Below are positions 22,057 to 34,600 of a stretch of 64,000 nucleotides of DNA, in pieces. The notes beneath the pieces were generated by a model. The model was not told the origin of the DNA, did not search any database, and saw only the letters and a program-made list of their open reading frames with translations. Every line of letters begins with the position of its first letter. Positions within the stretch are counted from its first letter, which is position 1. A program made the translations under genes and the position numbers. This DNA comes from Rhizoclosmatium globosum (Eukaryota; Chytridiomycota; Chytridiomycetes; Chytridiales; Chytriomycetaceae), in contig MCGO01000044.1 in NCBI GenBank assembly GCA_002104985.1, forward strand, positions 1 through 64,000. The letters run 5' to 3'.

Positions 22057-23305
22057 ATGTCACAGAAGGCCGCCCTCAAGAAAATGAACACCATGGCTGC
22101 CACGGTCGCTGAAGCCGAGTCCCGATCCTTCGGAGCCGAGACTGGATCCTCGCGCAAGGCCAAGGGCGATGCCAAGGAGGCGATCGTGTCCAAGAAGGGC
22201 AAGAAGAGAGCCTATGCCGTTGTCGTTGAGGAGGAAGTTGAGGAGAACGACGAGGAGGAGGTTATTGAGGAGACCCAGGACTTGAATGCTGGTGAAGACG
22301 ATGAAGGGGAGGAGGAAGAGGAGGAGGAGGGTCAAGGTGGGGAAGATGATCAGGTGGCTGATGTGATTGCGGAGGAGGAAGAGGAAGAAACTGCCCCTGA
22401 GGCCGAAGAGTCCGCTGAAGACTCGGAGGTTCTTGACGACGCTGCTCCTGCTGCTGAGGAGGAAGAGTCGCAAGAGGAGTCCCAGGAAGAGGCTGATGAG
22501 GAGGATGCTGAAGAGGAGGAGGAGGAAGTCGAGGAGGAGGTGAAGCCAAAGAAGGCCAAGGTACGTGAAACACCCACCCCCCTTTATTGGAAATTGTTAT
22601 TAGAAGGCGTTCTAAAACGTGAATAGTTGTCTAAGGCTGGTACTATGGCTGCAACCCTCAAGGAGGCCAAGGAGCGTGGATTTGCTGCTGCCGAGAACGC
22701 CGGTGATCGTGCTACCAAGGTACAATTCATTTCCATCTTCACTCTTACTTTGGATGGATACAGGCGGACTTGAGGGACATTCAAAAAAAATGGGCATATT
22801 GGGTGTCTCAGTGTCTCCCTTGTTGTTTCCCCTCATCCCCTTTTAAATCTCAAATCTGCCCTCTCTACTTCGATATCTGTTAACAAAATGAAAACTAAAA
22901 ATCACATTGCATTCAAAACAGGCTGCTGCCAAGACTGCACTTGTGACCCCACGCAAGGCAAAGAAGGCCAAAAAGGCTAGTGCTGCTGCTTCCACAAGTA
23001 CTCCAGCTGCCAAGAAGGCCAAGTTGACCAAGTCAAGCACTATGGCCGCCACTGTTGCTGAAGCTGCTGCACGTGGATTTGGAGCTGCTGACGTTTCCAC
23101 TGAGCGTGCAACCAAGACTGCTGCCAAGGCTTCTTTGGTGACTCCACCAAAGAAAGCTGCTGCCAGCAAAAAGAAGGTAGCTGAGAAGGTTGTCAAGAAG
23201 GCCAAGTTGGCCCGAAAGGGTACCATGGCTGCCACTATTGAGGATGCTGCCAAGATTGGAATTACTGCCAGATCAAAGTTGGGAAGCCGAAGAGCCGAAG
23301 AGTAA
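22057..23305 (+). CDS. Acidic/basic protein with four TMAAT repeats (unrecognised family)
   Basis: Three exons, 22057-22560, 22627-22719 and 22922-23305, all phase 0, giving 326 residues. No known domain is recognised. The motif (N/G/S)TMAAT(V/L/I)xEAxxRGFxA occurs four times, at about residues 12, 174, 222 and 293. It is followed by RATKxAAKxxLVTP and Lys/Ala-rich KKAK blocks in the middle copies. Between copies 1 and 2 lies a ~110-residue Glu/Asp-rich block. The charge layout (acid tract plus Lys/Ala/Pro repeats) resembles nuclear or chromatin proteins such as H1-like or nucleoplasmin-like proteins, so a nuclear, nucleic-acid- or histone-interacting role is an inference. There is no signal peptide or membrane segment. 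The gene lies between two surface-protein genes. The second intron is 202 nt. Confidence 0.8.
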
Positions 23306-23568
23306 ATAGATCAATGCCTGCACAACAGCCGTCTGATGTATCGTTTTTTGGAATTATCCTTTCCCCACTTTTGTTATAGTTTCTCTGTTTCGTTTTTGGT
23401 TACTGGTGTTGCATTGTATTTAGTAACTTTTCTCGTTTTATTCATATTCATATTGGGAAAGGAATTATTGTTAGTTTGTTATTATTTCATCTTAAAAGCA
23501 CAAGCGGGGGTCAATCCATTGCTTACAAAGACAGCCTCCAAATCAAGTAACAAGCAATCCATCAAGGA

Positions 23569-26500
23569 ATGATAGACAGCTTGATCCTAGCGGGGCTCCT
23601 TGCAGCATCGCCTGGCCTTGCGCAGACACTCCTTGGAGCGGCCTTGACGAGTGCACCACAGCCGCGATTCGGAGCAGCAGCGCACTACGCGCACGACATT
23701 GGAGCAATTGTATTCATTGGTGGTATTGGCGGGAGCTGGAACACACAGACGGTAACGTGGTTGATTGAAGCAATTCAGCCCAATTAGGGCTGGCTGGGTC
23801 TGGCGTCATGGCTCTAAAGCGTCTTACCAATGTCTTTCTTTCCTAGGTTCTACCCCTTGAGCAGTCTGTCGTGGCCCTGTCTCTCTCTCGGCCGTTTAAT
23901 GCAGCCGTTGCCGCACCGGCTCCTGTCGTCGTTGCCCCAGTTCCAACTGGTGTAAATGGAACGAGACCTGTGCAGACAACCCAACCAACTCAGCCAACTC
24001 AGCCAACAACTCAGAACTATCCACAGTGGCTCCTTGTTCCCACGGCTCGACTCACAGCCCCAAACTCTCAAAATACATCAGCGGGTGCAACCACAATTGA
24101 TCCCCGCTTCACGTCGTACCCTGTTGCTGTCACGGCTCGCTCTACGGATCTTGGATTGGGATCAGGCGCTCCTGTTGATTTGCTCTTTAACACATTTGGA
24201 AACTCGCCGAATCCAAGTTCCTCAGCTGTTTACCAGTGAGTTCTCTCTGCCCCTCCCCTCTCTACGTTACCTCGTATCTAGTTTCCCGCCTGCCAATCAA
24301 AGCGAATCTATACAGCCCTCAACGAAAAAATCAATTTGGATTTGAATGTGTTGTGGAGATTTGGAATACTTGATGGAAGTTGTCGAAACGATTCAAACAG
24401 TAGAACGCAGATGTAATTTTATTGATCCAATGAGACAAGAGATTGTCGACGCTGTTTTGTAAAAGTGGTCGTTGAGGGGAAAAGCAGTCCTTGATTCCGT
24501 CAGCACAAAAGAAAAATTTACCATCTCCACTGTAGATACACGCCTTCTGCAGCATCTGTCATTACGCAATACGTTTCTCCAGCGTTTTCAGCCTCGGCTC
24601 GTGTTCGTGCGGCTTACTGTCTGTTGGATCCAACCACTATCCTTATTCACGGTGGATCTGATGGTCCCGACAATGGCGCCTCAACCGTAACGCTTGGTAG
24701 TACCTATTTCCTGGATTTAAAAGGGCTTGTCAAGGGGACGAATCAACGGCCATGGGTTTTGAAAAGTACTGGAAATGATAAGGTGAGGCTTGGTACTCAT
24801 TTGGATTTGTGTGTGCTTGTGAATGTGTGATGTGAGCGAAGCGATCTGTGCTTTTTATTCTTTAGCGTGGGTTTATATTGCTATCATTCTTCTGAGCGAG
24901 TGCAGAGTTGGAATGGCCGAAACAAAGTGGAATCACTGAATCTGTCTCCCTTTTGTGCCTTGTTAACAATCAGATGATGTATAGGATCCTCTCTTGCATG
25001 ATCATTCAATGGTTTGCATCGCTGGAACAGCATATATGGTTGGGGGTATTAAGGATGGCCTCAAGTCCGATGGCACAATGATAGGAAATCCGCTCACTTC
25101 CATCTTTGTGTACACTTATCCAAATGGAGATGTTACCGGTGGAGGCAGTTGGCAGCAGGTCTCTGTAAACCCGGATCCGTCGAACGGATACCCATTGCCC
25201 CGTAGATCAGCCACTCTCACGGCAGGTTTGTATTGAAACCAGAAGCGCATTAAACCAAAGCCGCTTACTAATTCGAAAACAATAGTTGATCCATCCAGCA
25301 ACATTCTCCTCTACCATGGCGGTGTAGCTCCAGACATTTCCACAACCTACTCGGACTTGTGGCAATTGGATGTCACTTCCTTGTCTTGGAAGCTTCTCTC
25401 TCCAGCTCCAATTGCGCGCCACTCCCATAATGCAGTTGCAATCAACGGATACCTTCTTGTTGCCTTTGGAGTTATTTCAAACTTCTCCGACCCCAATCCA
25501 CCTGTTCCCTCCATCCTCACATACGATATCCAAAAAGACGTATGGTCTTCTACATTCCCGATTGCAGTAACACCAACGCAACCTCCTCAAATCCCAACAA
25601 AAGTTGTTGTTGCAACGCCAGCTTCAACGGCTACTTCATCTACCTCTGGTGACACGGTCCTCCTTGGTCTTCCTGCTCCCGTTTTTTACGGAATCGCCGG
25701 AGGTATCGGTGGACTTGTTCTCATTGCTCTTGCCACCTGGTTCTGCTGCTGGCACCGCCGCCGTTCCCGTGAGCCCACCCAGAAAGCAGAAGACGAACAA
25801 CAACGTATGGCAGAGCGTCTTCACCATGAAGACACTGACGCACGTGGCGCTTTGGAGGGAATCATTGGTAGCGGTTTGAAGGTTGGTGAAGGCCGTGAAG
25901 TCGGTGGACAGCTTGGACGCGTGATTCGAATGAACCAGACTGGAGTCGTTAGTGCTGACGATTTGGAAGAGAAGCGGCTCCCTGCGGAACCATATTCTCG
26001 GAACGGACATGACGTCTATGATGACGAAGAGACGGAGGAAGAGGAGCGGGGTGTGTTCAAGTTTGGTGTTCGGGTTGGACTGAAAGAGACGGATGGTGGT
26101 GGACCCATGACGAACGGCAAGAGAGCGAGTTATGCAAGTGGATTGAGTTATCCAAGTGGAAGTGGAGGGTTCTCTGAGTTTGATGAAGACGAGACGGATG
26201 ATGATGGCAGTACTACTGGACTCGGTAGCAGTGCTTACTCATCGCAGGTTTCATTGAACGAGTTGGCCAAGAGGATGAGCAACGGTGGACGCAAGAGCGC
26301 GGGTGGAGGCAGTCAGACTCCGAACCCATTGGTTGCACGTGATGAGCCGTTGCGGCCATGGGAGTTGCCTGGTATGGGAACGTTGACGAAGCCTGTTCCA
26401 GCTGCCACGGTGAACGGAAAAGATTCTAGGTTGTCGTTCGGTGCGGTTGGAGGTTCTCATCGTGCCTTGTCTCCTTTAGCACAAGGCGCTGTGTTTTCTG

Positions 26501-27105
26501 TTGGAGATGAGATCCGCCAACGGACTTCTCAGCACTCGCTTGATTACGGGGGTACTCCTTTGGGTGGAGCGTCCCCGATTCCATTGTCGGGACCAGTTGA
26601 AGACCTTGCATTGACGCGACGTCCTCGTCGTACTGCTGGTAGTGCACCCACCTCTCCGCCTCAGCAATACCAGCAACTGTCATCTCCATTGCAGCAATAC
26701 CAGTCCATGACGCCTCCACAGCAGTATTTGGCACAACCTTCGCAAGACAGTCGTAGCGAGTTGGCGTTGATTGCAGATTCGATTCGTTCGTCAGGGTCAG
26801 AGGTGTCGTTGCCAATGCTTCAACAGCATCGTAGCAACGGACATCGCCGTAGTTTCCGCACATCTCTCCAATCTTCGCCATTGGTACAACAGCAGCAGCA
26901 ACCTGCATTTGACGAGCAAGAGTACATGCGTGGATTGTTTTTGCAGTTTACGGATGAAGAGATTTTGAATTCATGGAATTCGTATGTCAATTACACGGGG
27001 CAGGTGTATACTTTGGCACAGATTTCTGCATTGCGTACGATTTATGGGCCTTCGGCTGTGACAAAGACGACGAGTTCGAGTGGATCTCCGGACAGTGAAG
27101 AGTAG
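23569..27105 (+). CDS. Kelch-repeat single-pass membrane protein
   Basis: Five exons give 959 residues: 23569-23751, 23847-24235, 24536-24782, 24985-25225, 25286-27105, with phases consistent. Signal peptide (LILAGLLAASPGLAQ), then an extracellular kelch/galactose-oxidase-type propeller (FGAAAHYAHDIGAIVFIGG; TTILIHGGSD; HDHSMVCIAGTAYMVGG; NILLYHGGVAPD...DLWQLDVTSLSW; RHSHNAVAINGYLLVAFG). The propeller is interrupted by a Thr/Pro/Gln-rich insert. One transmembrane helix (PVFYGIAGGIGGLVLIALATW) is followed by CCWHRRRSR as a stop-transfer and by a ~480-residue Ser/Gln-rich cytoplasmic tail. The topology fits a wall- or surface-sensing protein. The 300-nt intron (24236-24535) is supported by phase and by the good YTPSAAS join; a 46-nt alternative (24236-24281) runs into a stop. 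It ends 73 bp from the convergent membrane-protein gene. Confidence 0.82.
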
Positions 27106-27178
27106 TTTGGTTCAAAGATTTCATTCTATTTTTGGTTTCTTTCTTATATAGATTTTATATACAAAATATCGTTTTTCA

Positions 27179-28087
27179 TCATAATCGTTGTTGCCATGTT
27201 CGTTCCCGTCCGATATCGTCGAGTAGAGGGGGCATTTCTTGATTGTTTTGTTGGTCGTGGTCATCTCGTTCGCTTCGAAGCACGAGTTGCATTTGAACGT
27301 ATTCTATCAGGAGTCCGCGAGCGTATACCACATTGGGTGCCCTTCCAGTCAACAGAAATACGAGTGCCCATACATTTGCAGCAGCCAAAATAGCCAATAT
27401 TCCCACGAGTTGCTTGCTCGTATTTGCAGCTGGTGATTGTGTTTTTTGGGGTACAGCACTATCTCTATCTGCATCATCTGCATGACCACCATCCAAGTAG
27501 CAATTGTTGTTGATGTTGTTGTTGTTGGTTGAGTTGGAGCTGTACCGCCTCCTTAAACAGGGAATGCCCCATCTCCAACACAGCACAACCAAGCAAACCA
27601 ACTCAACAAACAGCCAAAATGATATCAGGGCTATCCGAATGAAACTTGTCCATCCACCATCATCACCCGCAAGAACAAAGCCCACCATCGCAACAAAACT
27701 TAAGCCACCGGAAGCCCGCGCAATCCACTTCCTTCGACTCCGAACAGCCTTAAGCGTCTCAGTGACAAAGTAGGCCAGGAGGAGGGACACGGACACTGCC
27801 CAACACAGCCGGGCCGTTGTCAGGAACGGCGTCACATCCAGAAACGGGTCCGTCACGATATCACCCATATACGTTATAAAGAAGGCTAAAGCATCCATGT
27901 AGCAGGACATTCTGATCCAGGACCGGTCAGTCAAGTCCACGTCGTAGAGATCCAGGTGTAGCATCAGCATCACTGTTGTGAAGGAGAGGATCCCTCGTGA
28001 GTCAGCGAGAGTTTTTAGGGCACGGAGGGATGAGGAGGAGGCATAGCTTGTGATTGGGGGTGGTGGAAGGAGGAAGGATGCTTGCAT
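27179..28087 (-). CDS. Multi-pass membrane protein, tandem family member 1
   Basis: A single exon of 302 residues from the ATG at 28087 (the frame is open to 28126 without another ATG, so an upstream exon is possible). About six or seven hydrophobic segments are visible. The first half carries the family signature shared with the next two genes: LSFTTVMLMLHLDLYDVDL...RSWIRMSCYMDALAFFITYMGDI. The middle loop contains an Asn run, and the tail is acidic and Gln-rich. There is no assigned function; the topology is receptor- or channel-like. It is the most divergent of the trio and has none of the introns found in the other two. Confidence 0.7.
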   Translation of the reverse strand: MQASFLLPPPPITSYASSSSLRALKTLADSRGILSFTTVMLMLHLDLYDVDLTDRSWIRMSCYMDALAFFITYMGDIVTDPFLDVTPFLTTARLCWAVSVSLLLAYFVTETLKAVRSRRKWIARASGGLSFVAMVGFVLAGDDGGWTSFIRIALISFWLFVELVCLVVLCWRWGIPCLRRRYSSNSTNNNNINNNCYLDGGHADDADRDSAVPQKTQSPAANTSKQLVGILAILAAANVWALVFLLTGRAPNVVYARGLLIEYVQMQLVLRSERDDHDQQNNQEMPPLLDDIGRERTWQQRL

Positions 28088-28294
28088 CTTTTGGTGTGAT
28101 CTGTAGATGGATTCTGATTGGGGCAAGTAGTGTATGCCTTGGAAGGAGAGGGTATCGGCAAAGATAGAAGAGTGTGTCTCAATTAAAAGAAGTTGTTGGG
28201 CTTCCTTTGACGAAGGGGTGATGGCTGTGGAAGGACCTGGCTTGTTTTGTTTTGCAAGGATTTGGAGATGGATTGGGTGGTTCCAAAAAAAATT

Positions 28295-29391
28295 TTAATC
28301 TGATAATAAGCTGTTTCGTTCTCCCTCTCCATCTTCATCCTCGGAATTGGGAGCCGCCTTCCAGCTACCACTTGCACTACCGAGAAGTAACAGTAGCTGC
28401 ATAGTTACAAACACGAGACGGTTGATTTGTATCGGCAGTGGCTGCCTCTTTCCTCCCCCATTTCCATTCACTCCTTGACTCACATAGTGAATAATTGTCA
28501 GCACAGTAACGCTCAACATTCCAACACAAGCCACAAGCAGCCGATTCTCTTCCCGCTTCTTGTACCGACTATATGTTTCAATGGCAAAATTCATGCGCTT
28601 CACACGGGACATTGCCAGAGTCATTTTGAATACGATGATTCCTGAGATGCCGATTTCAATCAAGGACCAGAATGAATAGAGAAATATGAGAGAAAAGTAG
28701 GGCTCTGGTGGCATTGTACTGCACTGGCCTTCTGACGGTAGATAGGGAGAGTACTTTTCCATGATATAGAAGGCGTATAAGACTGAAGAGATGATTGCGG
28801 ATATGTATATTGGCCACCGCCGTTTGTTTCCCATGATTGCGAATCCTCGATATATAATGAAACCGTATTTAAAAGAGTCCTTCAAGCTCTGTGTATGGAT
28901 GTCAAGTTAGTACACCAAACAGTTTCCAAAGCAGAAGGTGAGTGTCTCCCCCAACCAACCACCACCAATCAAACAAAGAAGAGAACCATTGACGCTCACC
29001 CAGAACACTTCGCCCGCCACTTTCAGAGTCAGAAAGAAGGTACAGGTTGCTGAGTCCTGTATCAGGTCAGCCATGTACGTCAGGAAGAAGGCGCTAGAGG
29101 AAAGGGGACACTGATTAGGACTCTCTTCCCCTTGGATACGGCCCCAAAGGTCCTACTCACAGTGCATCCAAGTAGATCATCAGCCGCACCCACGACCGCG
29201 GATGTAGATCGATATCGTACGACTCTGTGTGCAGGATGAAGAGCACTGAGGCAAAGCTGACCATTCCCATGCTGTAGTCAAGCTCATCTGCTCACTGTAC
29301 ATTAGTGTCTGTAGCCATCTAAGTGTCTACTAGAGGGGATGGGTATCGCACCTATGGTGTTGACGGCGGCCGGTGAAAGCAGGCCAGACAT
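28295..29391 (-). CDS. Multi-pass membrane protein, tandem family member 2
   Basis: Four exons (minus): 29391-29352, 29287-29161, 29093-29000, 28888-28295, giving 284 residues. The N-terminus is short, then DYSMGMVSFASVLFILHTESYDIDL, RSWVRLMIYLDALAFFLTYMADLIQD, and FKYGFIIYRGFAIMGNKRRWP. About seven hydrophobic helices and a conserved NFAIETYSRYKKREE loop are followed by an acidic C-terminus. The family is unrecognised and no signal peptide is apparent, as in many seven-helix proteins. Intron 3 (28889-28999) is missing from member 3. I infer a chytrid-type orphan receptor family; function is unknown. Confidence 0.75.
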
Positions 29392-29471
29392 GTGTGCAAA
29401 GTGATTGGAAAGATTTTTCGGTGCCCATTCCTTCCGTTCCCTCTCATCAGTCTAATGTTATTTATTTCTGT

Positions 29472-30656
29472 TTATGATGATATTGACACAAAGCTTATTC
29501 TCTGTACACCGCCAGCACTGGAAGTCGTCCCGGCCCGCGTTTCCTTCCTCTGCATAAAACCCTTTTCCACCTTTTCATCGTCATAAAGCCGGTCATTCTC
29601 AAATTCATCGTCTTCATACCGTCGATATGTGCCCCGGGATCCCCACAGCAGCATCATTAGTTGAAGAGTGACAAATACAATGCGGGTGATGGAAACTTCT
29701 TTCCGCCATGGCACACGCCGAATATAGTCCACAACTTCAAGTACAGTGACTGTTCCCATTCCAACGCACGCAATCAGTAATCGCAGCTCTTCTTGGTTTT
29801 TGTATTTTGAATACGTTTCAACTGCGAAATTGGCGTTTTGGACTCGCCTCTTCACCATTGTCATTTTTATAACAATGAGTGTTGAGACCCCTATTTCTAT
29901 GATAGACCAGAAGGAGTAGAGCAGGATCCGAGGGTTGTGGAGTTCAGATAATGCAGTTTTGCAATCTACGGAAATATTTGAGGGGATTTATATGGTTAGT
30001 CTATGTCAATCTCCTTGTGAAGGAAGGAAGGAAGGAAGGAAGGGAAGCCAATGGATGCAGGATTTTTGTCAAAAGCAAGCCATCACAGGCTTCAACTTCC
30101 AAAGATCTCCTCTTCAGGTGCACACTCACAGGGTGATATTAGAATTTCCCCATATACGACGTAAATGTAATGCCAATATAACGCCAGCGATATTAATGGT
30201 GTTATGAGGAACGGGTAAATTCGCTTGTTGCCAACAATCGCAAGCCCGCGAAACACAATGTAACCAAATTTAAAGGCATCCTTGAACGACCAGACCACTT
30301 CCGATGCAACTAACACCCAATAATACATTTGGCATGATCCGGAATCTTGGATTAATCCTCCGAGATAATAGATGAAGAACGCCCTGCCAGTGGTGTTGGT
30401 AAGATCAACAAACTCAGACATACACACAGCAAGAGACGGGGGACTTACAGAGCGTCGAGGTATATCATAATGCGGACCCATGACGGAGGTCGCCAGTCGA
30501 TTTGATAGGAATCTGTGTGAAGCATGAACAAGACTGTTGCGAATGAGACCATCCCTTATTGGTCGTTAACATGGCATACAAACAACACTTTAGGTACGCT
30601 TTACCCATGCTATAGTTGATTTGGTTGACCTTATCAATGGCGCTCTGGGCATTCAT
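29472..30656 (-). CDS. Multi-pass membrane protein, tandem family member 3
   Basis: Four exons (minus): 30656-30605, 30554-30449, 30383-30130, 29965-29472, giving 301 residues with consistent phases. It aligns along its length with member 2: NYSMGMVSFATVLFMLHTDSYQIDW, SWVRIMIYLDALAFFIYYLGGLIQD, FKFGYIVFRGLAIVGNKR, LLYSFWSIIEIG, and NFAVETYSKYKNQEE. It lacks the intron member 2 has before FKYG, but has its own 164-nt intron (29966-30129) containing a (GGAA)n tract. About seven hydrophobic segments. Function is unknown. It is adjacent to and co-oriented with members 1 and 2, which implies tandem duplication. Confidence 0.75.
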
Positions 30657-31203
30657 TGGAAGGTATCGTTCTCTGTGGCTGGTTGATGATGATTGATGAT
30701 GATTGATGGTTTTTGAAGAGAACAGTGAAATGAAATTGAAACGATGCTGAAGGTATTGGGCCTTTTTGTTGCTGAGGAGAAAGGAGGCCGAACACAGTGG
30801 CTGGTTGTTGGTGTTCTCTGGCTTTTTGTTGGGCAGCCCCCGCCAACTGATTTTTCTTTCGCTTTTTGCAAGCCTCATCGAGTTTGAAAGCGAGAAGGAA
30901 GAGAGAATACGGTTTACAGCAAACTGCTAAAGTTGAATCGTTTCCTCTGAGTCACAGTTTCATTACCAATGAGTTACAGCTAGAAATAAATACGTATCTC
31001 TTACATTAGATTCTTGGTGTTTCCTCTCTAGTTCTTTCCACTGTCTTCCGGGGGGGCGGGAGAGGAATAATAGTGGAGTTAAGGGAAGTGGAGGACCAAG
31101 TGGCAGGACTCCAAAAGCACCACCTGCAAAGAAGCAACGAATTGTTAAAGGTCTTTTGGAACAGAAAGAGGTTTTGGAGAGCGTTTTCAAAACTTATTCA
31201 AAA
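30657..31203. other. Divergent promoter region
   Basis: 547 bp between the divergent starts of the membrane-protein gene (-) and a small GPI-type protein gene (+). It includes a TGATGATTGATGATGATTGATGG-type short repeat near 30685-30710. Open frames here are short and overlapping, and I do not credit any as a gene. Confidence 0.4.
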
Positions 31204-31554
31204 ATGCGGCTTGGTCAGGTGGCGACTGTTTCACTTGCTCTCCTCATTGCCTATGCACAGGCCGAAGACCCTGAGCCTACAACCACCTCAAACTTAGAGC
31301 AGATGCCTCAGGTTGGGCCACCCAAGAACTCGTACACCAAAGAGTTAATTGGGGGCATTGGAAACCTCTTCCCTGCCACTGCCACTGCCACTGCCACTGA
31401 CGCCGCAATCGCAGCCCAAACAGGCACAGCAACTGCGCAAAAGGCAGCTGGAACCGTGGCGGGAAGCACAACGACCAAAAGCGCAGGAATGACAAATGCG
31501 GGTGGACTTGGTGGCGTCAGCTTTCTTGCCCTTGTTGCCATTACTGTCATGTGA
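31204..31554 (+). CDS. Small secreted GPI-type surface protein
   Basis: A single exon of 116 residues. Signal peptide (QVATVSLALLIAYAQA), then a short Thr/Ala-rich body with an (AT)n stretch coded by a GCCACT repeat at 31372-31398, and a C-terminal hydrophobic tail (GGVSFLALVAITVM) preceded by small residues, as in GPI-anchored proteins. No catalytic domain. Likely a wall or plasma-membrane surface protein. The start is the ATG giving the signal peptide; the upstream in-frame stretch is not needed. Confidence 0.7.
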   Translation: MRLGQVATVSLALLIAYAQAEDPEPTTTSNLEQMPQVGPPKNSYTKELIGGIGNLFPATATATATDAAIAAQTGTATAQKAAGTVAGSTTTKSAGMTNAGGLGGVSFLALVAITVM

Positions 31555-31679
31555 CCTCTTTTCTCCTCTCTCTTAATATTCATTCATGCACCTTCTTGAG
31601 AGAAATGGAATTAAAATGTTGATACCGTTGCTGTATTCTCTCTCTCTTTCAAAGTAAACTGGTGACAATTCCATCCAAT

Positions 31680-34600
31680 ATGGCACACCAACCTCAACAA
31701 CAGACTGATCTGAACTCTCATCAAAGGCCTCACTCTCAACAACACCAACATACTCCATCAGAAACCTCTCACCTTCACAAACTTGGTCATGACTCACATG
31801 ACCAAAACCATTCCCTCCATCACCACCATCATCACCACCAACAACATCATCGTCACAATGACCAATCAAGCGACGATCGGAACCATTCCTCACATCGCGA
31901 TCAACACCATCGTGGAACCCATAAGCCTACTGTCCAGTTCGATCCCTCGTTAGTTCATTTTCATTGGAATCATTTGAACATCTAAGAGCAAACCATACAG
32001 TGTAATGCACAGTCTGGATCACCTCTCCTTCCATTCTGAACGCGCATCTTTACCGCATGCTGGTGGAAGACATGTTGTTTCCGTGGAAGATGCCCTCCTT
32101 GCCCAACTGTCAGGAACATCAGATTACATGTCAGATCATGAAGCGAATGATTCTTTAAATAATACTCGTGGTCGACGTCCGAGTGTTGGGGGCTCATATA
32201 AAATGCAACCACCATCGGTTTCATTTCGAGAATATCAGGAAGAAGGTTCTTCAAGTCGCAGGGCATCCATAGCTGCACGGCCTTCGTCAACAAATCGACA
32301 AAGTACAACTAGTCGTGTTTCTCAAACTGCCCATGCTCTTGAGCCTCATACGCCTGCCATTGAATCATCCATCGAACGTGCGGTGTACTATGATACCATT
32401 AATGATGCGATTGCACAAGGCATTGAAGAAAATAGGGCGATGGAAATCGGTGAGAATTTCTTTTTTATAAAGTGTTTCTTAATCTTTTCATCGTGACTGA
32501 ACTAAATTGCAGGTCAAAAGGCACGGACGCGCGCCAGAGAAATCCATGATCGTGCGCGACAGCGTATCATCGAAGACCAAGAACGCATTGCTCGTGATTT
32601 TATGGAGAAGCAAAAAGAAAGAGAAAGGCAGGAAGAGTTACAACGAAAAAAACAAGAGTCAGATAGACTCCTCGCTATAAAACAAGAGCAACAGCAGATT
32701 AATCCTACTTATGCCATCAACTCGGAGCATTTAAGCGAAACAATCGAGAACTTGACTCCTCGATGGCCAGAAAACATACACGCTCCTCAACATCCACACA
32801 CAAATCCACCAAATCATTCAACACTCACGCACGTACTGAAAAAAATTGTATCTCCTGCTGTTCGAAAAGGAATTCGTGAAAAGATTCCTGATTTGATGGT
32901 CCAACCCCGCATCTTACACAACAAAGTGAACGACATTATTGACGAGTTTTGTCATGGAATGGAATCTGAAGGGAATTGTAAGCTCGTTTGCTCTTCGTAC
33001 TTATTGTGCATATCCTAAAACGAAACTAGATCGAGCTCGTGAAATGCTCTTGGCATACAGGAAAAGTATTGAAACCATTGAAACGAAAACTGTTGCTCGA
33101 GTCGCCAAAGAATGGGAGGAACGTGCCAATCATACACAATATAAAGTTCTTATCGCGAAACTTGAGCATGAGAATGGTCTCTTGAAAGAGCAGTCGGTTT
33201 CAACGATAGCATTAAACGTAAAGGTTCGTTTCATTTCCTCTCGTTATTGAAGACGCATATGATAACGCTTTTCATTCTTTAAAGTTACAACGAGAAGTTG
33301 AAGAGTTGCGTCGAGACTATTCTGCAAGTAGCGATGAATATAAAATCTTGGTTGCCGAAAATGCGAGGAGGAAACTACAATGTGCGTCGTATCGACGGCA
33401 ACTCAAACGGCTTCGCGAGGAACTTGCTGACTTGGAGTGTTCAAGCAATAGTGACAAAAGTGACAAAAGCGGTGATTCGAGTAGCAGTGATGACGAGAGC
33501 GATAGTTGTGAGAGCGATGATTCTGAATGGGAACATTGGTGGTATGCTATTCCTCAACAAGTGAACATTTTCGAGTGCTCATTCAATGCAATAGCAAAGA
33601 AACCAATTTTGCACGACCAAAATGGAATAAATCAACGGCAAGCAAACTATTATCGGCGAAACCTCCACCCAGTGTTATTCACATTGGAGAAAATCCAATG
33701 GCTGGGTATGATGATGCTCACTCTGAGGCAACAAAACGAGGAACATCATCTGCATATTCGAAAAGCGTTGGTAGTGATTCAGAGGCTGAATCTGTTGGGA
33801 AGCGAACAAGTAAGAACGTCTCTCCGTATTAAGACCACTTACATACCATTTCTCAAAGAGGAACAACTGAAGTACAAGTTTCATGCAAAATGTAACAAGA
33901 AAATTCAGTACTTGAATCAAAGAATTCTTTTGATTGAAGCAGAAAGAGCTAAAGCAACAAAGATTCCTGTCGAGAAACGGCAACTAATGAAGGAGCTCAT
34001 TGAGCTTTTGCAAGATTGTATTGAATCTCCAAAAGATAATGAACACGAAAATAATATTGCGAACACCCTTCGTCTTGGATCGACTACTCTTTCAGATACC
34101 GTCGACAATCCGAATCCTCCAGAACAGGTTTGTACAATATTTTTGTTTCATTGTTGACTCATAACTGAGTTAGGAGGAAGTTGAAGCTGGTGGACAAAGT
34201 GCCAGGAAAGTTTCATTCATGAACAACATTGTAAAGAAGGAATCTTTATTATGTTCGCTGCTATCTGCAATCACCGAGTACACAAATCCCCAACAGTCGT
34301 ACATAAGACCATCCCGCTCTCCTTCTCCGTCTCTTAGTATCGCAAAATCTACTCGAAGCCATCAGCAATCACCAAAGAAAGCCCGCCCAAGTAGTGCATC
34401 CTCTCGAACCACAACAGCAACAACAACATCAACTGCCCTCGGAATCAAATCAATACAAGTTCTCCTCTCCGAAATTGACGCAACTCACAAACCAGAAGAA
34501 CCGCAGCGCCAATCACCCGTTATCGAATCAGGCGGTCCATTTGCACGTACAGGAAGAGATGAAATGATCCCACACAGACACTCGGAAGTCTTTTTCCAAA

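Noticed and set aside
24236..24345. Kelch gene ending at 24345 through a 46-nt intron
   Set aside because: It would stop the protein before most propeller blades; the 300-nt intron to 24535 keeps phase and restores the blade sequence.
28087..28126. Upstream extension of the first multi-pass membrane gene
   Set aside because: The open frame upstream of 28087 has no ATG; only a non-ATG codon opens it at 28126. An upstream exon remains possible.
33306..34157. Straight-through reading of the coiled-coil gene across 33541-33859
   Set aside because: The +1 frame in 33595-33809 (ENPMAGYDDAHSEATKRG) is more protein-like, and GTATGC/ATAG and GTAAGA/AAAG splice sites give consistent phases.
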